Shown: piece after piece, positions 17,264 to 26,380 of the stretch
Numbering within the stretch: position 1 is the stretch's first letter
Layout of the letters: every line of letters begins with the position of its first letter
Origin: JAXGYX01 sp040772065
GTDB taxonomy: Bacteria; Bacillota; Clostridia; Saccharofermentanales; Fastidiosipilaceae
NCBI GenBank assembly: GCA_040772065.1
Contig: JAXGYX010000001.1
Coordinates: 1,116,001 to 1,180,000 of the forward strand
Length of the DNA stretch: 64,000 nucleotides
Direction of reading: 5' to 3'
Position numbers and translations under genes: made by a program
The notes under the pieces: model-generated
Databases searched by the model: none
What the model was told of the DNA's origin: nothing
The model's input: the letters and a program-made list of their open reading frames with translations, nothing else

Positions 17264-18901
17264 TCAAGCGCCCGGGAAGAACAGCTCAATGTCTTCCTCG
17301 ACAGTGCCGATGCCGGCGATACCAAAGTTCTCCACCAGGACATCAACTACCGCCGGTGACAGGAACGCCGGAAGGGTGGGACCAAGATGGATGTTTTGCA
17401 CGCCCAGGGACAGCAGAGCCAACAACACGATTACCGCTTTTTGCTCATACCAGGCGATGTTGTAGACGATCGGCAGATCGTTGACCGACTCAAGCCCAAA
17501 CACTTCCTGTAATTTGAGCGCGATCAACACCAGCGAATAGGAATCATTGCACTGACCGGCGTCCAACACGCGAGGAATGCCACCGATATCACCCAGATCG
17601 AGTTTGTTATAACGATATTTGGCACAGCCGGCGGTCAAAATCACCGTATCTTGAGGCAGCGCCTTGGCGAACTCGGTGTAATACTCTCTGCTCTTATGAC
17701 GTCCGTCACAGCCCGCCATCACGATGAAGCGTTGAATCGCTCCGCTCTTGATCGCGTCCACAACTTTGTCCGCCAACGCGAACACCTGCTCATGCGCGAA
17801 ACCACCGACGATGCTGCCGCTTTCGATTTCGGTCGGCGCGGCCAGCTTTTTGGCGTGTTCGATTATTTCACTGAAATCCTTGACTTCGCCAATCTCGCCC
17901 GGAATATGTTTGGCTCCCGGATAACCGGCGGATCCTGTGGTATACAGGCGGCTAAGCACTTCGTCAGTCGGCGGAACGATGCAGTTGGTCGTCATCAGAA
18001 TCGGACCGTTGAAGCTGGCGAACTCCTCTTTTTGTTTCCACCATGCGTTGCCGTAGTTGCCCACAAAGTTGTCATATTTCTTAAACGCTGGATAATAGTT
18101 GGCCGGAAGCATCTCCGAATGGGTGTAGACGTCAACGCCGGTTCCCTGAGTTTGCTCCAACAGCATTTCCATGTCACGCAAATCATGGCCGGAAATGATG
18201 ATGGCCGGGTTTCCCCGGACTCCGATATTGACTTCGGTAATCTCAGGATTGCCATAGGTTCCGCTGTTCGCGCCATCCAGCAGCGCCATTCCCTTGACAC
18301 CATACGTACCGGTTTCCAACACCAGACCCACCAGGTCATCGACGCTCAGGCTGTCATCCATTGTCTTTGTCAAAGCTTCCTGAATGAAGATATCCACTTC
18401 CTCATTCTCGGCGAGCAGCACATTCGCGTGTTTGGTGTACGCGGCCAGGCCCTTCAATCCATAGATTGTCAGCTCGCGCAAAGAGCGGATATTCTCATCT
18501 TCGGTGGAAAGAACACCAATGTCATACGATTTGCTCTCATAGTCCATTCCATCCCACAGCGCCGCCTCGGAAAGGGCGCCACGTTCGTCAGCAGTCATCT
18601 CATTGAGCAAACTCTTCTTCAAGTCAATGGTGTCCTTCATGCGTTTTTCGATCGCCGCGCGATCAAAGTTCGCATTGGTGATGGTGGTAAACAGATTCAT
18701 CGTCACTTGATGATTGACATCGGTGGAGACAGACAACCCTTTGGCGCGCGCCTTGATGGCGAGCTCGGACAATCCTTTTGTCAACCAGATCAAAAAGTCC
18801 TGCGCTCTCGCGACATCAGGCTTCTTTCCGCAGACACCCGTCACTGTGCAGCCGGTGTTCTTGGCTGTTTCCTGACATTGATAACAAAACATTTCGCTCA
18901 T
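17264..18901 (-). CDS. hcp: Hydroxylamine reductase / hybrid cluster protein
   Basis: Cytoplasmic Fe-S-O hybrid cluster protein of 545 residues, from the ATG at 18901 with AAGGAG upstream. It reduces hydroxylamine to ammonia and, in several bacteria, nitric oxide to nitrous oxide. The N-terminal cubane ligands are spaced CxxC-x8-C-x5-C (residues 6-24), the class found in strict anaerobes rather than the CxxC-x11-C-x6-C of enteric bacteria. Hybrid-cluster regions with NCIVPP, AGCDGRH, TAGCAKYRYN and VLDAGQCNDSYS are complete. It is a single gene with its own terminator. A perfect FNR-type box about 100 bp upstream suggests oxygen- or NO-dependent control. Confidence 0.96.
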   Translation of the reverse strand: MSEMFCYQCQETAKNTGCTVTGVCGKKPDVARAQDFLIWLTKGLSELAIKARAKGLSVSTDVNHQVTMNLFTTITNANFDRAAIEKRMKDTIDLKKSLLNEMTADERGALSEAALWDGMDYESKSYDIGVLSTEDENIRSLRELTIYGLKGLAAYTKHANVLLAENEEVDIFIQEALTKTMDDSLSVDDLVGLVLETGTYGVKGMALLDGANSGTYGNPEITEVNIGVRGNPAIIISGHDLRDMEMLLEQTQGTGVDVYTHSEMLPANYYPAFKKYDNFVGNYGNAWWKQKEEFASFNGPILMTTNCIVPPTDEVLSRLYTTGSAGYPGAKHIPGEIGEVKDFSEIIEHAKKLAAPTEIESGSIVGGFAHEQVFALADKVVDAIKSGAIQRFIVMAGCDGRHKSREYYTEFAKALPQDTVILTAGCAKYRYNKLDLGDIGGIPRVLDAGQCNDSYSLVLIALKLQEVFGLESVNDLPIVYNIAWYEQKAVIVLLALLSLGVQNIHLGPTLPAFLSPAVVDVLVENFGIAGIGTVEEDIELFFPGA

Positions 18902-19003
18902 GAAATTCTCCTTTTTAAACACAATTTATCGCACGGTGTTCTTTCCGTGCGATTGAGTTGCGAAAGTACTGTAGTCATTATACATAAATGGTTTGATCTT
19001 TCA

Positions 19004-19017
19004 TTGATTTAAATCAA
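19004..19017. promoter_or_regulatory. FNR-type operator upstream of hcp
   Basis: TTGATTTAAATCAA is a perfect TTGAT-N4-ATCAA palindrome, the consensus of FNR-class regulators. It lies about 100 bp before the hcp start and touches the stop codon of the upstream ABC gene. A Crp/Fnr regulator gene at 40747-41448 has an FNR-like recognition helix. Confidence 0.75.
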
Positions 19018-20840
19018 CACATCGGCGGTTTTACAGCGGATTTTCGCTTTTTACAAGCCGTCAAGTTTTGTTGAGCGGCCAACAGAAGCTCGTGATAAAT
19101 ACCGTTTAGCTCGATCAATTCATTGTGTGTGCCCTGTTCGACAATCCTTCCTTTGTCCAGCACAAAGATCCGGTCGGCGTCACAGATTGTGGACAGTCGA
19201 TGAGCGATCACGAAAGTGGTTCTGCCACTTGACAACGTCTCAATGCCTTGTTGTATCATCGACTCGGTTTCCGAGTCAACACTGGATGTCGCCTCGTCCA
19301 AAACCAGGATGCGAGGATCACGGACCAGCGCGCGCGCGAAGGTGATCAGCTGACGTTCGCCGGCTGAGAAGTCAGCTCCTTTTTCGTTCACCGGTGAGTC
19401 GATCCCTTTCTCCAGACGACTCAAAAGAGCTGATCCGCCAACTTTTGACAGCGCCTCGAACGCCTCCTCTTTCGTGATTGAACGGTCACCCAGGGCGATA
19501 TTACTGTAAATGGTGCCGGCGAAAAGGTAGGGCTCTTGCAACACGATCGCGATTTGCGAACGAAGGTGGCGGCGGTCGAGCAGTTCTTGATCTTTGTGGT
19601 CGAATCGCAGTCGTCCTTTTTGAGGACGGTAAAATCCCAACAACAGATTCATGATGGTGCTCTTGCCCGACCCGGTCGCTCCGACAAACGCAACGTTCTC
19701 ACCCGCGCGGACCTTGAAGCTGATGTCCTTCAATACAGGTTCATCCTTATAAGCGAAGGTCACCGACTCGAACTCAACCTCACCATTCAGGCGCTCCGGC
19801 GAAGCGGTATCATCAAACCGAGATTCCGGAGTGGTCTCGAGAAAATCAAGAATTTGATCCGCGGCGCTAAAGGAGCGTTCCATATCCCCAATGCGGCTCA
19901 TCGTGTTGGAAACCTGATTAAACAGCTTGGTCATATAGTCGATGAATATATAAAGATGTCCAATCGGTAAAATCGAGACGCCGCTGAATTGACTGTAGCC
20001 GAATAAAATCAGCACCAGAGTCAGCATTAAATATTGCAGCGCCTGGGTAATGTTATAGGCGCTGTAGGCATATAGGTTCGACATGTCGACGCTGTGTCGG
20101 TAGACCTCGTCGTTGATCTCATCGAATTCCACCAGGATCTGATCTTCATGATTCAACGACTGAATGATCGACATGTTTTGCAAAGATTCGTTCAGTGTGC
20201 CATTCAGCTCGCCATATGAACGTCGAAATTCCCGTGTGTAGCGCGACGCCTTCCCACGGTAGTCTCGAATCACCAGGTAGATGAATGGGAGCGCCGCCAA
20301 CGCCAACAGCATTAAGCGATAGTCGACAAAGGCCAGCGCGATTAGAATACCCACCGCGTATAAAGACGCCGACAGCAATTGCGACAGCACGAGTTCAAAG
20401 AGCACCCGAACTGCCTTGGTGTCATTGGTTATCTTGGACACCACCGTGCCCGCCGGCAGGTTGTCAAAATATTGAATCGGCAGCTCCTGAAGGTGCTCAA
20501 ACGCGTCGTTTTGCATAAATTGAACAACGCGGTTCGCCGCGCCATTGAGGCGATAGGTTCCGGCATAGCGCAGCACCGAGGCGATCAGCACACAACACAA
20601 AAAGGCGCCGATCAGCAGAATCAACACCGTCCATGTCCAGCCTGGTGAGCGCACGTTTGGCATTTCACGGTCGACGATATAGCCAATCATGAACGGCGCC
20701 AAAAGATCAAACAAGATCGAGAGCATCATGATCACTGTGCCGGAAAGCAGTGAGCCCTTCACTCGTCCGGTATAACTCAGCAACATCCGTCGCCGGGAGG
20801 CGCCTGATCGACGTTCACTTGATTCAAAATCATCCCGCAC
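19014..20840 (-). CDS. Heterodimeric ABC exporter subunit (canonical Walker B)
   Basis: 608 residues: six-helix exporter membrane domain (about 30-320) followed by an ATPase domain. Walker A is GATGSGKST, Walker B ends ILVLDEATSS with the catalytic glutamate, and the switch histidine is in IAHRLST. The signature loop is altered (FSAGERQ). The upstream partner has the reverse pattern, so together they form one complete and one degenerate ATP site, the design of heterodimeric multidrug or lipid exporters such as BmrCD and TM287/288. The genes overlap by 11 bp. Substrate unknown. Confidence 0.88.
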   Translation of the reverse strand: MRDDFESSERRSGASRRRMLLSYTGRVKGSLLSGTVIMMLSILFDLLAPFMIGYIVDREMPNVRSPGWTWTVLILLIGAFLCCVLIASVLRYAGTYRLNGAANRVVQFMQNDAFEHLQELPIQYFDNLPAGTVVSKITNDTKAVRVLFELVLSQLLSASLYAVGILIALAFVDYRLMLLALAALPFIYLVIRDYRGKASRYTREFRRSYGELNGTLNESLQNMSIIQSLNHEDQILVEFDEINDEVYRHSVDMSNLYAYSAYNITQALQYLMLTLVLILFGYSQFSGVSILPIGHLYIFIDYMTKLFNQVSNTMSRIGDMERSFSAADQILDFLETTPESRFDDTASPERLNGEVEFESVTFAYKDEPVLKDISFKVRAGENVAFVGATGSGKSTIMNLLLGFYRPQKGRLRFDHKDQELLDRRHLRSQIAIVLQEPYLFAGTIYSNIALGDRSITKEEAFEALSKVGGSALLSRLEKGIDSPVNEKGADFSAGERQLITFARALVRDPRILVLDEATSSVDSETESMIQQGIETLSSGRTTFVIAHRLSTICDADRIFVLDKGRIVEQGTHNELIELNGIYHELLLAAQQNLTACKKRKSAVKPPMC

Positions 20841-22614
20841 TTTGCCTGTCCTCCATTTGCTGATGAACGAATTGTTTTTTGTACCATCGGTCAGAGGTCA
20901 ACAGCTGCTCGTGAGTCCCCTGATGGCGCACCCGTCCATTTTTCAGCACAACGATATGGTCGGCCGCCATCACACAGGACAGACGATGCGAGCTGATCAG
21001 CGTTGTCTTACCTTCACGGTCAACCCGCAGACGCTCCAAAATCTCCGCTTCGGTCTCGGTGTCCACAGCGGACAGTGCGTCATCCAAAATCAAAATGTCC
21101 GGATCCTTGAACAACGCCCGCGCGATACAAATGCGCTGTTTTTGGCCACCCGACAATGCGATTCCCTTTTCACCCGCCAACGTGTCCAGTCCTTCCGGAA
21201 ATTGGCTTAAATCCTTGCGCAGATCGGCCAAATCCAGCACTTGACTCAATCGGTCCTCCAAGTCCGGGCGATCGGTGACCGCGTCAGGTCCGTCCAGGTC
21301 GGCGCCCATCAAAATATTGTCTCGTATCGATCGTGAAAACAAAACCGCCCGCTGCGGACAGTAGCCAATCCGCGCGCGTAAAGATTTAATTTTATATTCT
21401 TGAATGGGGCGCCCGCCCAGATAAATCTGTCCATCTTCCTGTGCCGGATAGAAACGCAGGAACTGACGCAACAAGGTGGTTTTTCCCGATCCGATCTTAC
21501 CGACCAACCCCAAGGTCTCGCCCTCCTTCAACACAAATGAGACATCACGCAGACCGGGTTCGCTTGACCCCGGATAGGTAAACGAGCACGCCCGACACTC
21601 GATGTTCGCCGGCCCGGTAAATTCAAGCGCGCCGGGAGCATCGTCCACATCAAACGGCCGGTCCAACAATTCTTGAATACGCTCCATCGAGGCCAGCCCC
21701 ATCTGCCCCACATTGATAAAATCCCCGAGCGCGAACATCGGCCAAACAATCATATCAACGTAAATGATAAATGAAATCATTTGTCCAATGGACAAAGTGC
21801 CGTTATAGATGCCGCGTGCGCTCAGCGCCAATGCGATGGCATACGAGAATCCGGGAATCAATTTGGAAATAATCGGAAACCAGATTCGATAGCGGACAAC
21901 CGCCATGTTTTTACGATACAGGTCTTCTGATTTTTCCTGAAACGTCACCACTTGACTGTCTTCCCTTCCATAGGCGCGGACAACCCGCACACCGGCGACA
22001 TTGTCCAGCACGGCGTCATTCATCTCGTCAAAAGCTTCCTGCGCGACATCGTACAAAGGATAGACCTTGCGTCCGATATACAGGGAGAGCACCATGATCA
22101 ACGGCAATGGAAGCACGGCCAGCAAAGTCATCGGCCAGGAGATTCGGATGCCCATCATCAGAATAATCACCAACGGATTGAGCGCCGCGTCACAGAGCGC
22201 CATCACGCCATACCCCGCCATGTCGGCCAGCGCCAGCACATCGTTAGTCGACTTGCCCATTAGTGAACCGGTGGAATGTTCGGCGTAAAAGGTCGGCCCC
22301 TGACGGCGAAACCGCTCCATAAGACGATGTCGAGTCACACGTGAGATCATGTCTCCGCCTTTCAACAGGCGAATATTCCACATATAATCCACGAAATAGA
22401 GTAACACCACCGTCAGCGCTAGCGCCACGATCATTCTCACGAAATCGGCCCGGTCCATACTCCGTTCGGTCAGGCCATCGGCGATGCGGCCGACCATCAA
22501 TGGTGGCAACAGCGCGATGATGTAATTCAATACAACAAAAATAAACGCCACGAAATACTGACGTCTATATAGTTTGATAAACCATTTAAATCGCTGATAA
22601 AGCTGACTCAACAC
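20830..22614 (-). CDS. Heterodimeric ABC exporter subunit (degenerate ATP site)
   Basis: 594 residues from a GTG at 22614, chosen because AAGGAG lies 9 bases upstream; an in-frame ATG at 22644 has no such site. Six membrane helices precede an ATPase domain with Walker A GKIGSGKTT and an intact LSGGQ signature. Aspartate replaces the catalytic glutamate after Walker B (LILDDALSAVD). It therefore supplies the good signature and the poor Walker B to the pair. It is first of the two exporter genes. Confidence 0.87.
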   Translation of the reverse strand: MLSQLYQRFKWFIKLYRRQYFVAFIFVVLNYIIALLPPLMVGRIADGLTERSMDRADFVRMIVALALTVVLLYFVDYMWNIRLLKGGDMISRVTRHRLMERFRRQGPTFYAEHSTGSLMGKSTNDVLALADMAGYGVMALCDAALNPLVIILMMGIRISWPMTLLAVLPLPLIMVLSLYIGRKVYPLYDVAQEAFDEMNDAVLDNVAGVRVVRAYGREDSQVVTFQEKSEDLYRKNMAVVRYRIWFPIISKLIPGFSYAIALALSARGIYNGTLSIGQMISFIIYVDMIVWPMFALGDFINVGQMGLASMERIQELLDRPFDVDDAPGALEFTGPANIECRACSFTYPGSSEPGLRDVSFVLKEGETLGLVGKIGSGKTTLLRQFLRFYPAQEDGQIYLGGRPIQEYKIKSLRARIGYCPQRAVLFSRSIRDNILMGADLDGPDAVTDRPDLEDRLSQVLDLADLRKDLSQFPEGLDTLAGEKGIALSGGQKQRICIARALFKDPDILILDDALSAVDTETEAEILERLRVDREGKTTLISSHRLSCVMAADHIVVLKNGRVRHQGTHEQLLTSDRWYKKQFVHQQMEDRQSAG

Positions 22615-22690
22615 GGCCGGACACTCCTTGTACCTTCCAAACATCTCAATCGCGCAACCGTGGCGCGGCTTGAAAATCATGGACAAATGA

Positions 22691-23431
22691 TCAGACTTGA
22701 CGCTCGCGTTGACGCAACAACTCCTCCAGGTCCCGCATCTCCTTGAATGTCAAATTTCGCCAGGCACCCAACTTCAGGTTGCCCAACGTGATATTCATAA
22801 TGCGGACCCGTCTCAACGCTCTCACACGATAACCCAAATGCTCACACATCCGTCTGATCTGACGATTCAATCCTTGTGTCAGGACGATCCGAAATTCCAT
22901 CTCATTGATCTGTCGAACTTTACAAGGCTTGGTGATCGTATCCAAAATCGGCACACCGGACGCCATCGAGCGCAAAAATTTCGCGGTGATTGGCTTGTCC
23001 ACCCGCACGACATACTCTTTTTCATGGCCATACTGGGCACGCAAAATACGATTGACAATGCTTCCGTCATTGGTCAGCAAGATCAGGCCTGTCGATGCTT
23101 TGTCCAGACGGCCAATTGGGAATACGCGTTCTTTAAATCCTAAAAAATCAATTATATTCGCCGGATCTTCGCGGTCGGTCGTGCAGACCACCCCTTCCGG
23201 TTTGTTCAGCGCGATATAGATCGGCTCCGGCGCCTGTGTTAGGCAGACCCTCTCTCCGTCCACAAAAACCTGATCTGAGTCAGTCACCCGGGCTCCCAAA
23301 TTAGCTTTTTCACCATTGATTATGACTTTTCCTTCACGGATGAGCTCATCGGCCGCGCGCCGCGAACACAGTCCTGATTTTGCCAAAAACACATTGATTC
23401 TCAGATCTTTTTTGTTCATCTCTTCCGTCAT
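22691..23431 (-). CDS. rluF: 23S rRNA pseudouridine synthase, RluF/RsuA family
   Basis: 246-residue RsuA-family enzyme: an N-terminal S4 RNA-binding domain (INVFLAKSGLCSRRAADELI) and a catalytic domain with the aspartate motif GRLDKASTGLILLTNDG and the late RQIRRMCEHLGYRVRALRRVRI block. Members with these features modify 23S rRNA near position 2604 (RluF) or 2605 (RluB). RluF is the closer match by motif, but the exact target is inferred. The ATG at 23431 has GGAG upstream. It stands alone between the ABC exporter and the divergent PHP gene. Confidence 0.82.
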   Translation of the reverse strand: MTEEMNKKDLRINVFLAKSGLCSRRAADELIREGKVIINGEKANLGARVTDSDQVFVDGERVCLTQAPEPIYIALNKPEGVVCTTDREDPANIIDFLGFKERVFPIGRLDKASTGLILLTNDGSIVNRILRAQYGHEKEYVVRVDKPITAKFLRSMASGVPILDTITKPCKVRQINEMEFRIVLTQGLNRQIRRMCEHLGYRVRALRRVRIMNITLGNLKLGAWRNLTFKEMRDLEELLRQRERQV

Positions 23432-23590
23432 ACACTCTCCATTTCGCTTCTTCGCGGAACAAATGCCAGACCTCATTCTATACTGTCAGCGTATAATATT
23501 AAAGATCAACGACAAGGCCCGTCCGGGTCAGCCTCGCCGACAATCTTTTCTCGTGCTAAAATTAGCTGACTATATTACAAGGAGTGTTGT

Positions 23591-24475
23591 ATGTTTAAAA
23601 ACGCCATGATCGATTCACACAACCATACGCGAAAATACTCGATGGACGGTGTGCAGACGCTCGACCAATTGGTCGATGACGCCATCGCCATCGGCTTGAA
23701 GGGCGTGGTCGTAACTGAACATTATGACAAAGACATGGTGGACGGTCAGGTTCTACAGAATATCAGTCCCTTTGGCGGCAAACCGCACCCTGACGAATGG
23801 GTCTTCGACATATCCGCCTATTTTGAGACCATGTTCGCCAAACAAAAAGATTTACAGGAGCGACATGTCGATTTTGAACTCCTGACCGGTATCGAATTGG
23901 GGTATTTGCCTCATCTGTCCGACGATTTGGATCAGCTGGTGAACTCATATCCTTTTGATTGTGTGATCGCCTCGATCCACACCCTCAACAACAAAGATAT
24001 CTATGACGATAAAGACCTGTCGGCCCGACCCAAAGAACAGCTTTACGCCGACTATCTCGAAGTGATGCTGGATATGTTAAATCGCCAAAAACAGTTCGAC
24101 GTCCTGGCGCACTATGACTTCATCGCCCGGGTCGCCGACTACACCGACAACCGATTCTACTATCGGGAGTTTCCCGATCATTTCGATGAGATCTTCCGAA
24201 GCATGATCGAAAACGATGTCAGCTTGGAGCTCAACACCCGGTCGCGCTACCGAAGCATAAATGGAGGAGATGGCGACCCGGGACTGCCGGACAGCGATCT
24301 CATCCTTCGTTATCTGGAACTGGGTGGAGAATTCATCACGGTCAGCTCAGATTCTCATGACAGCGGTGACGTCGGTCGCCTGATTGAAGAGACATCAGCC
24401 TGGCTCAATCATCTGGGCGTAAGCAGACTCACGACCTTCAAAAACCGACGGCCGGTCTTCATGCCGATCAAATAA
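23591..24475 (+). CDS. PHP-domain phosphatase, histidinol-phosphatase (HisJ/HisK) family
   Basis: 294-residue metal-dependent phosphoesterase of the PHP superfamily. Metal-binding motifs are visible in order: DSHNHTRKYSMDG, VVTEHYD, a glutamate in LTGIELGY, CVIASIHTLN, VLAHYDFI and the C-terminal SSDSHDSGDVG. The family contains histidinol-phosphate phosphatases, but no other histidine gene is near, so the natural substrate is uncertain. AAGGAG precedes the ATG at 23591. It is a single plus-strand gene between minus-strand operons. Confidence 0.85.
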   Translation: MFKNAMIDSHNHTRKYSMDGVQTLDQLVDDAIAIGLKGVVVTEHYDKDMVDGQVLQNISPFGGKPHPDEWVFDISAYFETMFAKQKDLQERHVDFELLTGIELGYLPHLSDDLDQLVNSYPFDCVIASIHTLNNKDIYDDKDLSARPKEQLYADYLEVMLDMLNRQKQFDVLAHYDFIARVADYTDNRFYYREFPDHFDEIFRSMIENDVSLELNTRSRYRSINGGDGDPGLPDSDLILRYLELGGEFITVSSDSHDSGDVGRLIEETSAWLNHLGVSRLTTFKNRRPVFMPIK

Positions 24476-24477
24476 AA

Positions 24478-24529
24478 CGCTCCTCCCACGACCTTCGGAG
24501 GCTTAAATCCGTCAGGCTTGAGAGGAGCG
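24478..24529. terminator. Hairpin between PHP gene and asrC
   Basis: Stem CGCTCCTC / GAGGAGCG with a long internal loop between two convergent genes. There is no T-run, so function as a terminator is only likely from position. Confidence 0.45.
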
Positions 24530-24581
24530 AATCAGCTGAAAGGGGATTCGTTTCGGTTGTCAATTTTTAAACCGGATCAGA

Positions 24582-25568
24582 TCAGAGCGTCATCTCCGCG
24601 TATTTGACACCTTTCCAGTAAATTGGATTGTAGACTACGGCGCCTTCAGGCAACTCCACACCTTTTAGCGCCCACTTTTTGTACTCTTCAAATCCGGTGC
24701 GGTCGATGATGTAGCCGATGTGTTCTTTTCCGCCCGGCGCGTTTGGATCGATATACTTTGTCACATAATCATACGTGTTCATGATGATTTTGATGATGCT
24801 GTCCTCGTCGACCCATTTGATGAAGTCCTCACCCAGGCGCGGATTTCGTTTGCCGGTGCGACCCATCAGTGTCAGGCGATATCTCTTTTCCGCTCCCTCG
24901 CCGCGTGTCCAGGCTCTCATCGGACAGTTCAGCACACATTCACCGCAACCGATACATTTTTCCGCATTGCGCACCGGGCGTTCATTGATCATCTCGATCG
25001 CGCGCACCGATTTTGTGCGACAGTATTTTTCACAGGCCCCACAGGTGACACAGCGAGTTGGATCAAACCGTGGCAAGGTCATGCCCATGATGCCAAAGTC
25101 GTGCATTCGGACTTTGGCGCAGTCATTCGGGCAGCCGGTCAAAGCGACTTTAAAGTGCAGATCGTGTGGAAAAACCGATTTCTCAATGCGCTGGGCGAAC
25201 GCCGTGGTGTCGTAGCAGGCATATGGGCAGACACGATTGCCAACGCAGGCCGTGATGTTGCGGGTGCCGGCCGCGAAATAGCCGGTTCCCTTCTCGTTTG
25301 GTTGGTTGATATCCAGTCCCTCGATGATCGGTTGCAGACGTTCATTGACCGCCGGCATCGCCTCAAACGGAATACCGGGAAGCTCAAATCCCTGGCGAGA
25401 GGTGATGTGCACCGTTCCATTGCCGAATTCCTTCGCGATATCAGCGATTTTGATCATGATGTCCGAATCCAGATGGCCTCCGGGAACACGCACACGACTG
25501 GCGGTCACACCTCTGACTTTGGTGACGCGAAACGCGTTTTTCTTTAACGCCTTAGTATTGATATCCAT
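24582..25568 (-). CDS. asrC: Anaerobic sulfite reductase subunit C (siroheme)
   Basis: Catalytic subunit that reduces sulfite to sulfide with six electrons. The 328 residues hold the siroheme/4Fe-4S ligands TACVGNRVCPYACYD and LTGCPNDCAKVRMHD, with a ferredoxin insert providing CVTCGACEKYC and CIGCGECVLNC. Length and motif order match AsrC of Salmonella and clostridia. It is last in the fnt-asrA-asrB-asrC operon, 17 bp after asrB. Confidence 0.95.
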   Translation of the reverse strand: MDINTKALKKNAFRVTKVRGVTASRVRVPGGHLDSDIMIKIADIAKEFGNGTVHITSRQGFELPGIPFEAMPAVNERLQPIIEGLDINQPNEKGTGYFAAGTRNITACVGNRVCPYACYDTTAFAQRIEKSVFPHDLHFKVALTGCPNDCAKVRMHDFGIMGMTLPRFDPTRCVTCGACEKYCRTKSVRAIEMINERPVRNAEKCIGCGECVLNCPMRAWTRGEGAEKRYRLTLMGRTGKRNPRLGEDFIKWVDEDSIIKIIMNTYDYVTKYIDPNAPGGKEHIGYIIDRTGFEEYKKWALKGVELPEGAVVYNPIYWKGVKYAEMTL

Positions 25569-25585
25569 AGCTTGGCGATCCCTCC

Positions 25586-26380
25586 TTAATCTATCAACGT
25601 CTTGCCCTTTGTGTAATTGAACACCGGGCCGTCCAAGCAGATGTACACGTCATTGATCTTGCAGTGACCACATTTGCCGATTCCACAACACATTTTGCGT
25701 TCCAGGGAGATCCATATGTTTTCTTCGGGGAAACCAATGTCCAACAGTCCCATCGTGGTAAATCTCATCATCGCCGGCGGTCCGACAACAATGGCCGCCG
25801 CCTCTTTGATATTCTCAATATTGAGCTGCGGAATAAACTCTGTGACCAGACCGACTTGACAGGACACATCGGTGTCCGCGCAATCCACGGTCAAAATAAT
25901 CTCACTGGTTTGTTTCCAACGGCCAATATCCTCAATAAACAAAATATCCGCGGGCGATTTAAAGCCGACGATGGCGGTCAGACTTTTAACCTCATCAGGG
26001 TTGCTCGCGAAATGATCGACAACCTGTCTTACCGGCGAAAGGCCGGTCCCGCCTGCGACCACAATCAGCTCTTTGCCTCTATAGTTATCCAGGTCGAAAC
26101 CGTTGCCATAAGGTCCGCGCATAAACAGCTTATCGCCGACGTACTGCTCGAACACCTCATTCGTGACTTTGCCGACACGCCGTATGGTCAGATCGACATA
26201 GCCTTCTCCAATACCTGAAACAGAGATTGGCGCTTCGCCATATTTTGGCAAAGAGACTTCAAAAAACTGGCCCGGCTTCACATCGCCATCGTAGGACATA
26301 CGGAAGGTGTATTCAATCTCCGTATGCTTTTTAACCGACAGGATCTCGGAAGCGAAAGGAACATATTCATTATGCTTCAT
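25586..26380 (-). CDS. asrB: Anaerobic sulfite reductase subunit B (FAD/NAD(P)H)
   Basis: 264-residue ferredoxin-reductase-like protein that passes electrons from NADH or a donor to the complex. An FAD domain (around FEVSLPKYGEAPISVSG) and an NAD domain with VVAGGTGLSPVRQVVD are present. The C-terminal 2Fe-2S-like cysteine cluster reads MCCGIGKCGHCKI. The start overlaps the end of asrA by 4 bp. Same family as dihydroorotate dehydrogenase electron-transfer subunit, but the operon settles the assignment. Confidence 0.94.
   Translation of the reverse strand: MKHNEYVPFASEILSVKKHTEIEYTFRMSYDGDVKPGQFFEVSLPKYGEAPISVSGIGEGYVDLTIRRVGKVTNEVFEQYVGDKLFMRGPYGNGFDLDNYRGKELIVVAGGTGLSPVRQVVDHFASNPDEVKSLTAIVGFKSPADILFIEDIGRWKQTSEIILTVDCADTDVSCQVGLVTEFIPQLNIENIKEAAAIVVGPPAMMRFTTMGLLDIGFPEENIWISLERKMCCGIGKCGHCKINDVYICLDGPVFNYTKGKTLID

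Noticed and set aside
17651..19012. A 453-codon plus-strand reading frame opposite hcp
   Set aside because: It is fully antisense to a clear 545-residue Hcp, has no recognisable domain and no ribosome binding site; a by-product of codon bias.
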